DNA from: CAIWXH01 sp964555675
GTDB lineage: Bacteria; Chloroflexota; Chloroflexia; Chloroflexales; Chloroflexaceae
Assembly (NCBI GenBank): GCA_964555675.1
Contig: CAZKTU010000026.1
Coordinates: forward strand, 1-45,511
Length of the DNA: 45,511 bases
Reading direction: 5' to 3'
Below the pieces are notes generated by a model. That model searched no databases. It worked only from the letters and a program-made list of their open reading frames with translations, and was not told the origin of the DNA. The position numbers and the translations under genes were made by a program. Below, piece by piece: positions 16,444-25,019 of the stretch (its first letter is position 1; each line of letters opens with the position of its first letter).

Positions 16444-17553
16444 ATGAGAGCCCTCCAGCCTCCATCGCGGATCGCCCTGGCCGCCCTGGCCCTGGCCCTC
16501 GGCATCGCCCTCGTCGCCTTCGCCCTTCGCGCCCCTGACGCCCCGGCCGCCCTGGCCTCCGAGCGCAACGCCCTGCTCGGCCTGGTCGACGGGGCCTCCG
16601 GGTCCGGGGCCACGGCCGCCGCCCCCCTCGGCGCACCGTCGGCCCAGGTCGGCTTCGGCAGCTGGACGCTCATGCGCTCGGCCGAGGCCACCTCGGCCCC
16701 CTCGGCCGTCTCCTGGGGCCCCGGGCGTCTCGACGTCTTCGTGCGCGGCCGCAACGGCGAGCTCTACCAGAACTACCGCGACCGAAGCGGCCCCTGGTCG
16801 GGCTGGCGCGTCCCCGAGGCCTTCCGCGGGGTGGTGCTGCGCTCGGCGCCTTCGTGCGCCGCCTGGCGGGTCGAGCGCATCAGCTGTGTCGCCCTGATCG
16901 AGGGCAGCCGCGAGGTCTGGCACTTCTTCTGGGACGGCAGAGCCTGGGCCCGCCAGTCCCTCGGCGGCGAGGCCAGCTCGGCGCCCAGTGTGGTCTCGCC
17001 GGGGGCCAACCAGCTCGCGGTGTTCGTCGCGGGCGGCGGCAACCGCCTCTTCGGCCAGTCGTGGGTGCGCGACCAGTGGTCCGGCTGGCGCGATCTGGGC
17101 GGCGTGCTGCAGTCGGCGCCCGCCTGCGCGGCCTTCAGCGGCGATGCTGCGATCGAGTGCTTCGTGACCAGCACCCAGGGGTGGATCATGCGCCAGCGCG
17201 TGCGCGTCGGCCAGAACCTGGTCGAGCCGGTCGGCTCTTTCCAGCAGGTCTCGCTGCGCGTCCAGAGCGACAACGACCTGACCCTCGGCTCGGCCCCCGC
17301 GGCCACGGCCGTGCGCCCCGGGCGCATCGCCCTGATGGTGCTGAACAACGGCCAGATCCTCTACTCGACCACCTGGACCGGCTCAGACCAGGTGATCTGG
17401 CAGCGCTCGAACGACCCCTTCTCGCCCATGCTCAACTCGGCGCCCTCGTGCGCCGCCTCATCGACCGCCCTCGAGTGCTTCGCCCGCGGCCCCGACAGCC
17501 CGATGCTCAACGGCTTCGGGGACATTATGCAGTCTGTGGCCGGGCTGCCGTAG
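16444..17553 (+). CDS. Exported PLL-like beta-propeller (lectin-type) protein
   Basis: A 369-residue protein with an N-terminal hydrophobic signal or anchor (IALAALALALGIALVAFAL) and about six propeller blades resembling PLL-type lectin repeats: SAPS or SAPA, a strand with LDVFVRG or LAVFVAGG, then NGELYQ or NRLFGQ and WSGWR. Blades alternate between a Cys-free form (SAPSVVSPG...LAVFVAGG) and a Cys-pair form (SAPSCAAW...ISCVALI; SAPACAAF...IECFVTS; SAPSCAAS...LECFARG). The start at 16444 has TAGGAG about 6 nt upstream. The likely role is binding surface glycans or peptidoglycan-like sugars; the ligand is unknown. It is convergent with the P22_AR_N gene. Confidence 0.75.
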   Translation: MRALQPPSRIALAALALALGIALVAFALRAPDAPAALASERNALLGLVDGASGSGATAAAPLGAPSAQVGFGSWTLMRSAEATSAPSAVSWGPGRLDVFVRGRNGELYQNYRDRSGPWSGWRVPEAFRGVVLRSAPSCAAWRVERISCVALIEGSREVWHFFWDGRAWARQSLGGEASSAPSVVSPGANQLAVFVAGGGNRLFGQSWVRDQWSGWRDLGGVLQSAPACAAFSGDAAIECFVTSTQGWIMRQRVRVGQNLVEPVGSFQQVSLRVQSDNDLTLGSAPAATAVRPGRIALMVLNNGQILYSTTWTGSDQVIWQRSNDPFSPMLNSAPSCAASSTALECFARGPDSPMLNGFGDIMQSVAGLP

Positions 17554-17565
17554 ACAAACAGCTGT

Positions 17566-17618
17566 CTCCCGTAAGAGCGCACCCAGCCTCCCGTAAGGGC
17601 GCACCCATGTGTGCGCCC
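17566..17618. repeat. Direct repeat pair plus hairpin between convergent genes
   Basis: Two 20-bp units beginning CTCCCGTAAG (17566-17585 and 17588-17607) differ at one base. The second overlaps a hairpin, GGGCGCAC (17597-17604) pairing with GTGCGCCC (17611-17618). The genes on both sides stop into this 93-bp space, so it may serve as a bidirectional transcription end, although no T-run is present. Confidence 0.55.
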
Positions 17619-17646
17619 AACCCCGCAGAATAGCTCGGACGGAGTA

Positions 17647-18411
17647 CTAAATATCGGGCGGCGGCTCGGGCTCGCCCATCATATCGCCGTACCAGCGCTC
17701 GAGCCACTCGAGGGCCTCGTAGAGGCGGCCCGAGGGCATACGCCTGTAGGACGAGATCCCGAAGTTGCGGTAGAGACCGCTGAGGGCGCCCCAGTACTCG
17801 TTGCGGCGGGTGCGCTCGCCGAGGGTGCGCGCCACCTTGCGCACCGTCTGGGCGATACGGGCCGCGGCCGGGTCATCGACCGCGCCGGCGCGGGCCGCCC
17901 AGGGGTCGGCGCCGGGGCCCAGGTCGTCGTCGTGGGGCGCGTTGAGCTGCCGCTCGATCAGTAGCTGCTGCCGGGCCATGGCCGCGATGGCCATCGCCCC
18001 GACGTAGGCCTGCTCGGCGTGGTCCTGCTGCTGCCGGGGCGAGACGACAATGTCGCCGCTATCGAAGCCCTGGGGCCTGAAGGCCTGCCAGAGGGCCGAG
18101 GCCGCCTCGCGCTGAAACAGCTCCAGGCGCGCGCGGGCCGCCTGCTCGCCCACCTCGCCCGGGTCGACGGTGGTGAGCCAGAGCGGCACGAGCTCGACCT
18201 TCAGGCAGAGCCGGACCAGGCTGTCGCCCTCTTCGGTCTCCACCTCGAGGCGCTTGGCGGCGCTCGCCAGGAGCGCGTGAGCCCGCACGCGCCGCTCCTC
18301 CTTCGCGCCCACAAGCCCAAGGCGCGCCGCGAGGTCGGCCACGGGCACGTAGGCCCTGTTGGGGTCGAGCTCGAGCCACGCTACAATGTCCTCAGCGTAG
18401 AACCAGTTCAT
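17647..18411 (-). CDS. P22 antirepressor N-terminal domain (P22_AR_N-like) protein
   Basis: A 254-residue soluble protein. Residues about 60-105 match the phage antirepressor N-terminal pattern: LCLKVELVPLWLTTVDP, then ARLELFQREAASALWQAF. The rest is helical with Arg/Glu-rich segments and a central QQDHAEQ stretch. This domain is found in prophage antirepressors and also as stand-alone chromosomal genes; no other phage gene is present here, so this is the latter kind. An AAGGAGG lies 6 nt before the ATG. Its neighbour upstream, in divergent orientation, is a small membrane protein gene. Molecular function unknown. Confidence 0.65.
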   Translation of the reverse strand: MNWFYAEDIVAWLELDPNRAYVPVADLAARLGLVGAKEERRVRAHALLASAAKRLEVETEEGDSLVRLCLKVELVPLWLTTVDPGEVGEQAARARLELFQREAASALWQAFRPQGFDSGDIVVSPRQQQDHAEQAYVGAMAIAAMARQQLLIERQLNAPHDDDLGPGADPWAARAGAVDDPAAARIAQTVRKVARTLGERTRRNEYWGALSGLYRNFGISSYRRMPSGRLYEALEWLERWYGDMMGEPEPPPDI

Positions 18412-18509
18412 CGCGCCTCCTTCGGGGGGGCTCGCGGCCCCACGCTATCCATAAGAGTATACGCGAAGCGGCCCCGCGGCGGCGCCGCCCCAGGCGAGAG
18501 GGTATACCC

Positions 18510-19172
18510 GTGCAGCTAGTGGTCAGAACCTTTCTGGTGCTCTTTGGCCTGCTCTTCGTCGGCCTGGGCTACTTCATGGGCGTGAGTTTTGCGGGCGAGG
18601 CCAGAGCCAAGGCCGAGCGCGTCGAGGGCCTCGCCCCGGCCGACGCGCCGACTCTCGCGAGCGCCGCGGCCGGTAGCGAGCTGCTGGTCGAGGGCCTGGT
18701 CAGCGAGCGCAACCAGCCGCGCTTCCGCGACTTCGTCGCCTATGTGCGCGAGGAGTTCCGCGGCGCCGACAACAACGGCGACGAGAAGTGGGTCGAGGAC
18801 GAGCGCCTGACCCCGCCGCTGCTGCTCGAGGCCGGGGGCCTGGTGCAGATCGGCAACGAGGACTACGAGCTCGGCGCGCCCCACGCGCGCTGGCAGGAGG
18901 AGGGCCTGAACTGGAGTAGCCGCACCGAAGAGGGCACCAAGCGCTACAGAGGCCTGGTGGCCGGCCGGCCGGCCATGGCCCTCGGCGCGGTCGCGCCCGG
19001 CCGCGAGGGGAACGAGCTGCGCGCCGAGCTGATCTACGGCGGCACCCGCGCCGAGTACATCGCCGAGCAGCGCGGCGCCGCCGGCGTATTGCCCTGGGTC
19101 GGCGTCGCCATCGCCGCGGCCGGCGCCGGGGTGGCCTTCATCGGGGCGTGGGTGCTGCGCAAGTGGCGCTGA
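18510..19172 (+). CDS. Small membrane protein of unknown function
   Basis: A 220-residue protein with an N-terminal transmembrane helix (VRTFLVLFGLLFVGLGYFM), a central charged domain of about 160 residues with several Trp, and a C-terminal helix (VLPWVGVAIAAAGAGVAFIGAWVL) ending in KWR. The central part resembles the GIDE-type beta-rich module of some two-helix membrane proteins (glycine turn, LxxELIYGGTRAEYI near the end), but the similarity is too weak to name. A GTG start at 18510, preceded by GAGAGGG, is used. It is convergent with the hybrid kinase gene, with 22 bp between stops. Confidence 0.6.
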   Translation: MQLVVRTFLVLFGLLFVGLGYFMGVSFAGEARAKAERVEGLAPADAPTLASAAAGSELLVEGLVSERNQPRFRDFVAYVREEFRGADNNGDEKWVEDERLTPPLLLEAGGLVQIGNEDYELGAPHARWQEEGLNWSSRTEEGTKRYRGLVAGRPAMALGAVAPGREGNELRAELIYGGTRAEYIAEQRGAAGVLPWVGVAIAAAGAGVAFIGAWVLRKWR

Positions 19173-19194
19173 GCGCGGCGGGGCTTGCGAGCAT

Positions 19195-22100
19195 TTACGC
19201 GTTCACCACCTCGTCCATGGCCTCGAGGAGCTTGCGCAGGCGCACCGGCTTGGCGAGATAGACGTTCGCCCCGGCCTCCAGGCAGCGCTCGCGGTCGCCC
19301 GGCATGGCCAGAGCGGTCAGGGCGATCACGGGGACGCTCGCCGTCGCCGGGTCCGAGCGCAGCCGCCTGATGGCCTCCAGCCCATCCATGCCCGGCATCT
19401 GGATGTCGAGCACCACGACATCGGGCTGGAACGAGTGGACCAGGGCCAGGGCCTCGATCCCCGTCCGCGCTGTCGCGACCTGCGAGCCCTGGCGCTCGAG
19501 CAGCTCGCTGTAAAGGCTCAGGGTGGGCTCGTGATCGTCGGCCAGAACCACCCGCAAGCCCGCCCCCAGTCCGTCCTTTATGGTCATGGGGGGCGCGACA
19601 GGGGGCGAGGCGTTGGCCGGCGCCGTGGGTAGGCACACCACGAAACGGCTGCCGCGGCCCGGGGCGCTCTCGACGCTGACACTGCCGCCGTGAAGCTCGA
19701 CGAGGCGCCGCACCAGGGTCAACCCGAGCCCGATCCCGCCATACTCGCGCGAGAGCCGGCCATCGACCTGGGTGAAGGGCTGAAACAGGCGATCCATATC
19801 GGCCGGCGCGATCCCGATCCCGCTGTCCCAGACCGTGAAGCAGACCAGCTCTTGCGCGACGTCGTTGCTCACCTCGAGGCCGACTTTGCCGCCGGAGGGG
19901 GTGAACTTCACCGCGTTGTCGAGCAGGTTGACGACAATCTGGGTCAGGCGGCGCTCGTCGGCGCGCAGGGTCTGGGCCTCATTGATAATCGTCAGCTCGA
20001 GGTGCAGCTGCTTCTGCTGAGCGGCGGCGTGAACATACTGGAGCGCGGTTCGGCAGAGGGCGGCGATCGAGATCGGCCCCAGGTCGAGTACCTCGGCGCC
20101 GGACTCGATGCGGGCCAGGTCGAGGATATCGGAGAGCAGGGCCAGCAGGTGGCGGCCGCTCTGCGACGCCGTCGCCAAGGCCCTGCGCTGGCGCTCGGTG
20201 ATCGGGCCGTAGAGCTGCTCGTCAAGGGCGTCGATGATCCCGAGCACGACATTGAGCGGGGTGCGCAGCTCGTGGCTCATCATGGTCAGGAACTCGTCCT
20301 TCAGCCGCAGGGCCCGAGCCAGCTCGGCGTTCGTCCGGCTCAGCGTCTCGGCGTAGGCCCGCTGCTCGACCTCGTCGCGTTTGCGCTGGGTGATGTCGCG
20401 GGCGGTCACGACACCCAGAGCGAAAGCGCCCTGCTCATCATAGAGCGCCGCGCCGTTATAGGTCAGCCAGCGCTGCTCGCCGCTGTCGGCCCGCTGCAGA
20501 CTGAGCTCGATCCCGATGAAGCGCTCGCCGGCCAGCACCCGGGTGAGCGGCCATTGCTCGCGCGGGAGCGGTCCGCCGCCGCTGTCCCTCGTGGAGAATG
20601 GCGAAAGTGCCATCAGCTCTTCCCAGGTAGCGGGGCTTGCTTCGAGGGGCAGTTCGCGCAGGCGCTTGCCAGCAGAGTTCAGGGCAGCGATGGTCCCATC
20701 CTGGTAGAAAGCGAGCACACCCTCTTCGAGGGTCTCGATGATCGCCTCCAGCTCGCGCCGCTGGCGCTCGCGGGCTTGGGCTGCATAGCGTTGGGCGCTG
20801 ACCTCGCTGACGATCGCCCCGACCCCGAGCAAGGAGCCCTCGGCGTCGCGCACCGGGTAGTAGCTGGCCAGCCAGATGCGGGATAAACCGCTGGCCACCA
20901 GCTCAGACTCGACCAGCTCGATATCGAGGAGCGGATCGCCGGTGGCGAGCACCTGCTTGAGCAAGCTCTCGAGCAGGTGCCCGGCTTTGGGCAGCAACTC
21001 GTGCGGGAGGCGACCGAAGTGCTCGGCCGAGCTCCGTTCGTTCATCGCGGCCAGCACAGGGTTGACCTGCCGGAAGCGCAGCTCGCGGTCGAAGAAGGCC
21101 ATGCCGATCGGCGCGTTGGCGATCAGCGTGTCGAGCAGGGCCGCCTGCTCGGCGGCGGCCCGCTCGCTGGCCTCGAGGCGCTCGTTCATCTGGCGCAGCG
21201 TCTCGGCCGCCCGCACGCGCTCGGTCATGTCGTAGGTGATGCCGAACAGCTGGATGACCTGGCCCGCCTCGTCGACGATGGGGACATAGGTCACCTCGGA
21301 GTAGTATTGGCCCGAGGGCATTGCGAAGCTGAGCAGGCTGCGCTGCGGCTCGCCGCCGGCCAGGGCCTGATCGAGCAGCGGCAGATAGCCGTCGACGATC
21401 GAGGGCGGAAAGAGCTCCTCGTCGCGCCGGCCGAGCATGGCCTCGAGCTCCAGGCCGGCGACGGCGAGGCCGCGCGGATTAACGTACTGCAAGCGGCGCT
21501 CGGCGTCGTAGATCACAAAGGTCGACGGGAAGTGGTCGAGGGCCAGCCTGAAGCGCTGCTCGCTGGAACGCAGCTCGGCCTCGGCGCGCTTGAGCCGCGT
21601 CACATCGGTCACCACGACGCCGACGCCGACGATGCGGCCCGGAGCAAGGAGCACCGGATAGAAGCTCGCCAGACAGTCGATCCGCGGGCCCGTACCTGCG
21701 CCCACGCCGCCGCTGATCTCGATGTCGCACACGGCCACGCCCTCGCTGAGCACCCGGCGCAGGGTCGGCTCGAGCTTCTCGGCCATCTTGGGGAAGAGCT
21801 CGGCGATGCTGCGCCCCAGATGCGCGTCGATCGGGCGGCCGTTGAAGTCGGCCAGGGCCTGGTTGATGCGCAGAAAGCGCAGCTGCGGGTCGAGGAAGGC
21901 GACCCCGCTGGGCGAGCCGGCGATGAGGGCATCGAGCAGGGCCAGGGCCTCGTCGCGCATCGTTTCGGCCACATTCGCCTGCGCCCGCAGCCGCGCCTGC
22001 TCGGCCTCGAAGCGATGCCGCTCGCCGATGTCACGGTTGATCGCCACGAAGCCCTGGAGGACGCCCGCGGCGTCGTTATAGGCCTGCACACTGGCCTCGA

Positions 22101-22488
22101 CCTCGAGGGGGCGGCCGTCGCGGTGGGTCTGTACGACCTCGCCCCGCCAGCGCCCCGTGAGCCGCAGGGTCTCTGCCGCCGAAGCGCCCGTCTCGCCGCT
22201 ACGGTACAGCGCCACCTGTAGCACCGTAAGGGCCGAGCGACCCCTCAGTTCGTCGCTAGGCCAGCCGTACAGGACCTCGGCGGCGGCGTTACTGTAGCGA
22301 ACCGTAAAGTCACGGTCGGTGACAATCACCGCGTCGAGCACCTGGTCGAACAGGCCGAGGCGCTCAGGGTCAAAGGGGTCGCCCATCGACAAGGCAGGCG
22401 ACGGCAGAGCGAGCGCCGGTTCCTGCGCTCGCAGCCGCAACACCTCCGCGACCAGCTCGGCGTGGGTCATCGCAGCAAGATCGTGCAT
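19195..22488 (-). CDS. Hybrid sensor histidine kinase with five PAS domains and a receiver
   Basis: A 1097-residue soluble hybrid kinase. Five PAS/PAC units occupy about 40-160, 180-305, 310-430, 445-575 and 580-710, linked by short coiled coils. HisKA carries phospho-acceptor His 739 in MMSHELRTPLN; HATPase_c (about 850-970) has LLDNAVKFTP, DSGIGI and GGIGLGLTL. The receiver (about 985-1095) has acidic ADDHEP, phospho-acceptor Asp 1028 in VVVLDIQMPGMDG, and switch and Lys residues (ALTA, LAKPV). There is no transmembrane helix, so signals are cytoplasmic; a PAS cofactor cannot be read. Two in-frame ATGs near the start (22488 and 22470) are possible. The gene diverges from the glycolate oxidase operon across 286 bp, so it may regulate or respond to that pathway, which is inference. 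Confidence 0.88.
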   Translation of the reverse strand: MHDLAAMTHAELVAEVLRLRAQEPALALPSPALSMGDPFDPERLGLFDQVLDAVIVTDRDFTVRYSNAAAEVLYGWPSDELRGRSALTVLQVALYRSGETGASAAETLRLTGRWRGEVVQTHRDGRPLEVEASVQAYNDAAGVLQGFVAINRDIGERHRFEAEQARLRAQANVAETMRDEALALLDALIAGSPSGVAFLDPQLRFLRINQALADFNGRPIDAHLGRSIAELFPKMAEKLEPTLRRVLSEGVAVCDIEISGGVGAGTGPRIDCLASFYPVLLAPGRIVGVGVVVTDVTRLKRAEAELRSSEQRFRLALDHFPSTFVIYDAERRLQYVNPRGLAVAGLELEAMLGRRDEELFPPSIVDGYLPLLDQALAGGEPQRSLLSFAMPSGQYYSEVTYVPIVDEAGQVIQLFGITYDMTERVRAAETLRQMNERLEASERAAAEQAALLDTLIANAPIGMAFFDRELRFRQVNPVLAAMNERSSAEHFGRLPHELLPKAGHLLESLLKQVLATGDPLLDIELVESELVASGLSRIWLASYYPVRDAEGSLLGVGAIVSEVSAQRYAAQARERQRRELEAIIETLEEGVLAFYQDGTIAALNSAGKRLRELPLEASPATWEELMALSPFSTRDSGGGPLPREQWPLTRVLAGERFIGIELSLQRADSGEQRWLTYNGAALYDEQGAFALGVVTARDITQRKRDEVEQRAYAETLSRTNAELARALRLKDEFLTMMSHELRTPLNVVLGIIDALDEQLYGPITERQRRALATASQSGRHLLALLSDILDLARIESGAEVLDLGPISIAALCRTALQYVHAAAQQKQLHLELTIINEAQTLRADERRLTQIVVNLLDNAVKFTPSGGKVGLEVSNDVAQELVCFTVWDSGIGIAPADMDRLFQPFTQVDGRLSREYGGIGLGLTLVRRLVELHGGSVSVESAPGRGSRFVVCLPTAPANASPPVAPPMTIKDGLGAGLRVVLADDHEPTLSLYSELLERQGSQVATARTGIEALALVHSFQPDVVVLDIQMPGMDGLEAIRRLRSDPATASVPVIALTALAMPGDRERCLEAGANVYLAKPVRLRKLLEAMDEVVNA

Positions 22489-22699
22489 CGCTTGTCCGTG
22501 GAGTGGGCAGGAGGGGGCAGCGTATATGGTGAGCCTACACGGTCAACAACCAGCATAGTAAAGCCTGACCTATTTAATTGCAAGAATAATTGCGACCCGG
22601 GCAAGGTTAAAACCTACAACTTTTCAAACCAGCGCTCCCGGCGGAGCTCGACAGCGAGGCGGCGTTGCCAGGGGGGATCGTCCTGTTTTTGGAACCACT

Positions 22700-22735
22700 T
22701 TCCGTCTGACGGAATATTTCGACGCGTGCTACAAT
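22700..22735 (+). promoter_or_regulatory. glc operon promoter with an overlapping operator-like palindrome
   Basis: An extended -10 TGCTACAAT (22727-22735) lies 18 bp after a -35-like CTGACG (22706-22711). A perfect palindrome TTCCGT-CTG-ACGGAA (22700-22714) overlaps that -35, an ideal place for a regulator. Transcription would start near 22742, 33 nt before the glcD1 ATG. No known binding-site family is claimed. Confidence 0.6.
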
Positions 22736-22774
22736 ACGATGGCAGCACCAACAGCTCAACGAGGAGGCGTTCCG

Positions 22775-24390
22775 ATGAACCGCGCCCAACTGGTCGAGGA
22801 TCTGCGCCGCATTGTTGGCCCAAAGGGCGTGGTCGCCGACCCCGACGCCCTGATGACCTACGACGCCGACGGCTGCGTGATGGACATCGGCGCGCCCCAC
22901 GTGGTCGCCCTGCCGACCAGCGCCGAGCAGGTGAGCGGGGTCGTGCGCCTGGCCGCCCGCTACGGGGTGCCGATCGTCCCGCGCGGCGCGGGCACCGGCC
23001 TGTCGGGCGGGGCCACGCCGATGAGCGGCGGGATCGTGGTCAGCACGGCGCGCATGGACAAGATCCTGCAGGTCGACACGCGCAACGGCCGGGTCCTCTG
23101 CCAGCCCGGGGTGATCAACTGGGAGCTGTCGCAGCATCTCAAGCCGTACGGCTACCAGTTCGCGCCCGACCCCTCGTCGCAGAAGGCCTGCACCGTCGGC
23201 GGCAACATCGCCAACAACTCGGGCGGCCCCCACTGCCTGAAGTACGGCATCACCGCCAGCCACGTGCTGGGGGTCGAACTGGTCATGCCCGACGGCACGA
23301 TCATCTGGACGGGCGAGGGCGCCCCGGCCGCCCCGGGCTACGACCTGACCGGCGTGGTCACGGGCAGCGAGGGCACGATCGGCCTGGTGACGGCGGCCTG
23401 GCTCAAGCTGACCCGCCTGCCCGAGGCGGTGCGCGTGGTGCTGGCGCTCTTCCCCGACATCGCCGGGGCCTCGAGCAGCGTCTCGCAGGTGATCGCCGGC
23501 GGCTTCTTGCCCGCGGCCCTCGAGATCATGGACCGCCTGGCGATCAAGGCGGTGAACGACATGTACCAGCTGGGCCTGCCCGCCAGCGCCGGCGCGGCCC
23601 TGCTGATCGAGGTCGACGGGGTCGAGGACGGGCTCGACGAGCTGCTCAACGATGTGACCACGGTCTGCTGGCGCAATGGCGCGATCGACGTGCGCCCGGC
23701 CCGCACCCTGGCCGAGCAGAACCAGGTCTGGGCGGCGCGCAAGAACGCCTTCGGGGCGATGGGCCGCCTGGCGCCCACCTACTACCTGGTCGACACCGTC
23801 GTGCCGCGCACGCGCCTGCCCTACACCATGGAGCAGGTCGGCCGCATCGCCAACGAGTATCGCCTGCCGATCGCCAACGTCTTCCACGCCGGCGACGGCA
23901 ACCTGCACCCGATCATCCTCTTCGACCGGCGCGACCCCAGCCAGAACCAGCGCGCCCTCGAGGCCGCCACGGGCGTGATGCACGTGAGCATCGAGCAGGG
24001 CGGGGTGATCAGCGGCGAGCACGGCATCGGGGTCGAGAAGCAGGACTACATGACCCTGCTCTTCTCGACCGACGACCTGGCCGCCATGGCCGGCCTGCAC
24101 CAGAGCTTCGACCCCCACGACCTCTTCAACCCCGGCAAGGTCTTCCCGCGCGGCCGCGGCTGCGGCGAGCTGGCGGCCCTGCGGCGGGCGGGGGTGGCCT
24201 GGGGCGAGTTGAAGGCCGCCGGGGCGGCNNNNNNNNNNNNNNNNNNNNNNNNNNNNNNNNNNNNNNNNNNNNNNNNNNNNNNNNNNNNNNNNNNNNNNNN
24301 NNNNNNNNNNNNNNNNNNNNNNNNNNNNCGGCCCTGCGGCGGGCGGGGGTGGCCTGGGGCGAGTTGAAGGCCGCCGGGGCGGCGGGTTAG
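22775..24390 (+). CDS. glcD: Glycolate oxidase subunit GlcD (copy 1), interrupted by an artefactual gap
   Basis: FAD-linked oxidase catalytic subunit of the GlcD/D-lactate dehydrogenase family, oxidising glycolate or D-lactate to the keto acid. Residues about 35-215 form the FAD_binding_4 domain (VPRGAGTGLSGGATP; FAPDPSSQKACTVGGNIANNSGGPHCLKYG). The C-terminal domain has the metal ligands NVFHAGDGNLHP and SGEHGIGVEK. ATG at 22775 follows GAGGAGG by 7 nt. A 100-N gap (24229-24328) lies in the last codons, but the 55 bp before it are repeated directly after it. Collapsing the overlap (155 bp) restores one 486-residue frame ending GELKAAGAAG, so the gene is probably intact. It heads the glc operon and is a close paralogue of the glcD half of the fusion at 26299. 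Confidence 0.88.
24229..24328. other. Assembly gap of 100 N, probably spurious
   Basis: The 55 bases before the gap (24174-24228) are identical to the 55 after it (24329-24383). Such a k-mer-length overlap at contig ends indicates an unclosed join rather than missing sequence. Removing 155 bp restores the reading frame. Confidence 0.9.
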
Positions 24391-24394
24391 GTAG

Positions 24395-24436
24395 GGACCA
24401 TCGACCAAGGACCATCGACCAAGGACCAGCAACCAA
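24395..24436 (+). repeat. 7-bp repeat tract, left of the four-helix-bundle gene
   Basis: Six heptads of the form (G/C)GACCA(A/T) with slight drift: GGACCAT, CGACCAA, GGACCAT, CGACCAA, GGACCAG, CAACCAA. It begins 5 bp after the glcD1 stop. Confidence 0.85.
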
Positions 24437-24465
24437 ACTGGTTGTGCCCGATTGAGGTCAGGCTT

Positions 24466-24900
24466 ATGCCGTTTAAGTTTGAGCAGCTTGAGGTCTGGAA
24501 GCGGTCGCTCGACTATGTTGACTTGATTTACCAGCTCGCAGCGCTGCTGCCACGAGCTGAGGACTACAACCTCAAGTCGCAGCTTATTCGCGCTGCCACC
24601 TCTGTGTCACTCAATATTGCCGAAGGCTCGATCGGTCAGAGCGACGCCGAGCAGGCCCGCTTTCTCGGTATCGCCATCCGCTCCCTTGTCGAGACAGTAG
24701 CCTGTCAACATCTCATCGCCCGTCGCAAGCTGATTGAGGATCGCGACGTACTTCGTCAGGCCTATCGCGACGCCGAAGCGCTCGTGGCAATGCTTCACTC
24801 AATGCGACGCTCGCTCACCGCCAGCCAAGGCCCAAGCAGCGTCAACGAGGAACCTGCACCATATCATTCTGGGACAGACCCTGACCAACTGCCCTTCTAA
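24466..24900 (+). CDS. Four-helix bundle protein (S23/rRNA intervening-sequence protein family)
   Basis: A 144-residue protein of the S23-like four-helix-bundle family: MPFKFEQLEVWKRSLDYVDLIYQ at the start, then YNLKSQLIRAATSVSLNIAEGS (the family hallmark), QARFLGIAIRSLVETV and helices to about 125; the tail after TASQG is probably disordered. The family is known from intervening sequences of 23S rRNA genes, from retroelement accessory proteins, and as stand-alone genes of unknown function. ATG at 24466 matches the family start. It separates glcD1 from glcE1, is visibly lower in GC than its neighbours and is bracketed by inverted 7-bp repeat tracts, which together suggest acquisition as a cassette. 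A role in glycolate oxidation is unlikely. Confidence 0.85.
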   Translation: MPFKFEQLEVWKRSLDYVDLIYQLAALLPRAEDYNLKSQLIRAATSVSLNIAEGSIGQSDAEQARFLGIAIRSLVETVACQHLIARRKLIEDRDVLRQAYRDAEALVAMLHSMRRSLTASQGPSSVNEEPAPYHSGTDPDQLPF

Positions 24901-24930
24901 CAGAAACACGAAAGGCTCTGGCTCCGGCAA

Positions 24931-24993
24931 TTGGTCTCTGGTCCTCAGCTCTGGCCGTTGGTCTTTGGTCGTTGGTCTTTGGTCTCTGGTAGT
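24931..24993 (-). repeat. 7-bp repeat tract, right of the four-helix-bundle gene, inverted
   Basis: About nine heptads reading TTGGTCT, CTGGTCC, then drifting TGGTCNN units (TGGTCTT, TGGTCGT, TGGTCTT, TGGTCTC). This is the reverse-complement orientation of the tract at 24395-24436. It ends 26 bp before the glcE1 start. Confidence 0.85.
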
Positions 24994-25019
24994 CAACCCA
25001 ATGAGCAGGTAGCAGTGAT

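Noticed and set aside
17647..18411. A prophage remnant around the P22_AR_N gene
   Set aside because: No integrase, capsid, terminase, lysis gene or att-like repeats nearby; only the one domain is phage-like.
22775..24390. A frameshifted glcD1 pseudogene
   Set aside because: The apparent shift is caused by the 100 Ns plus a 55-bp duplicated contig end; collapsing them gives an intact frame.
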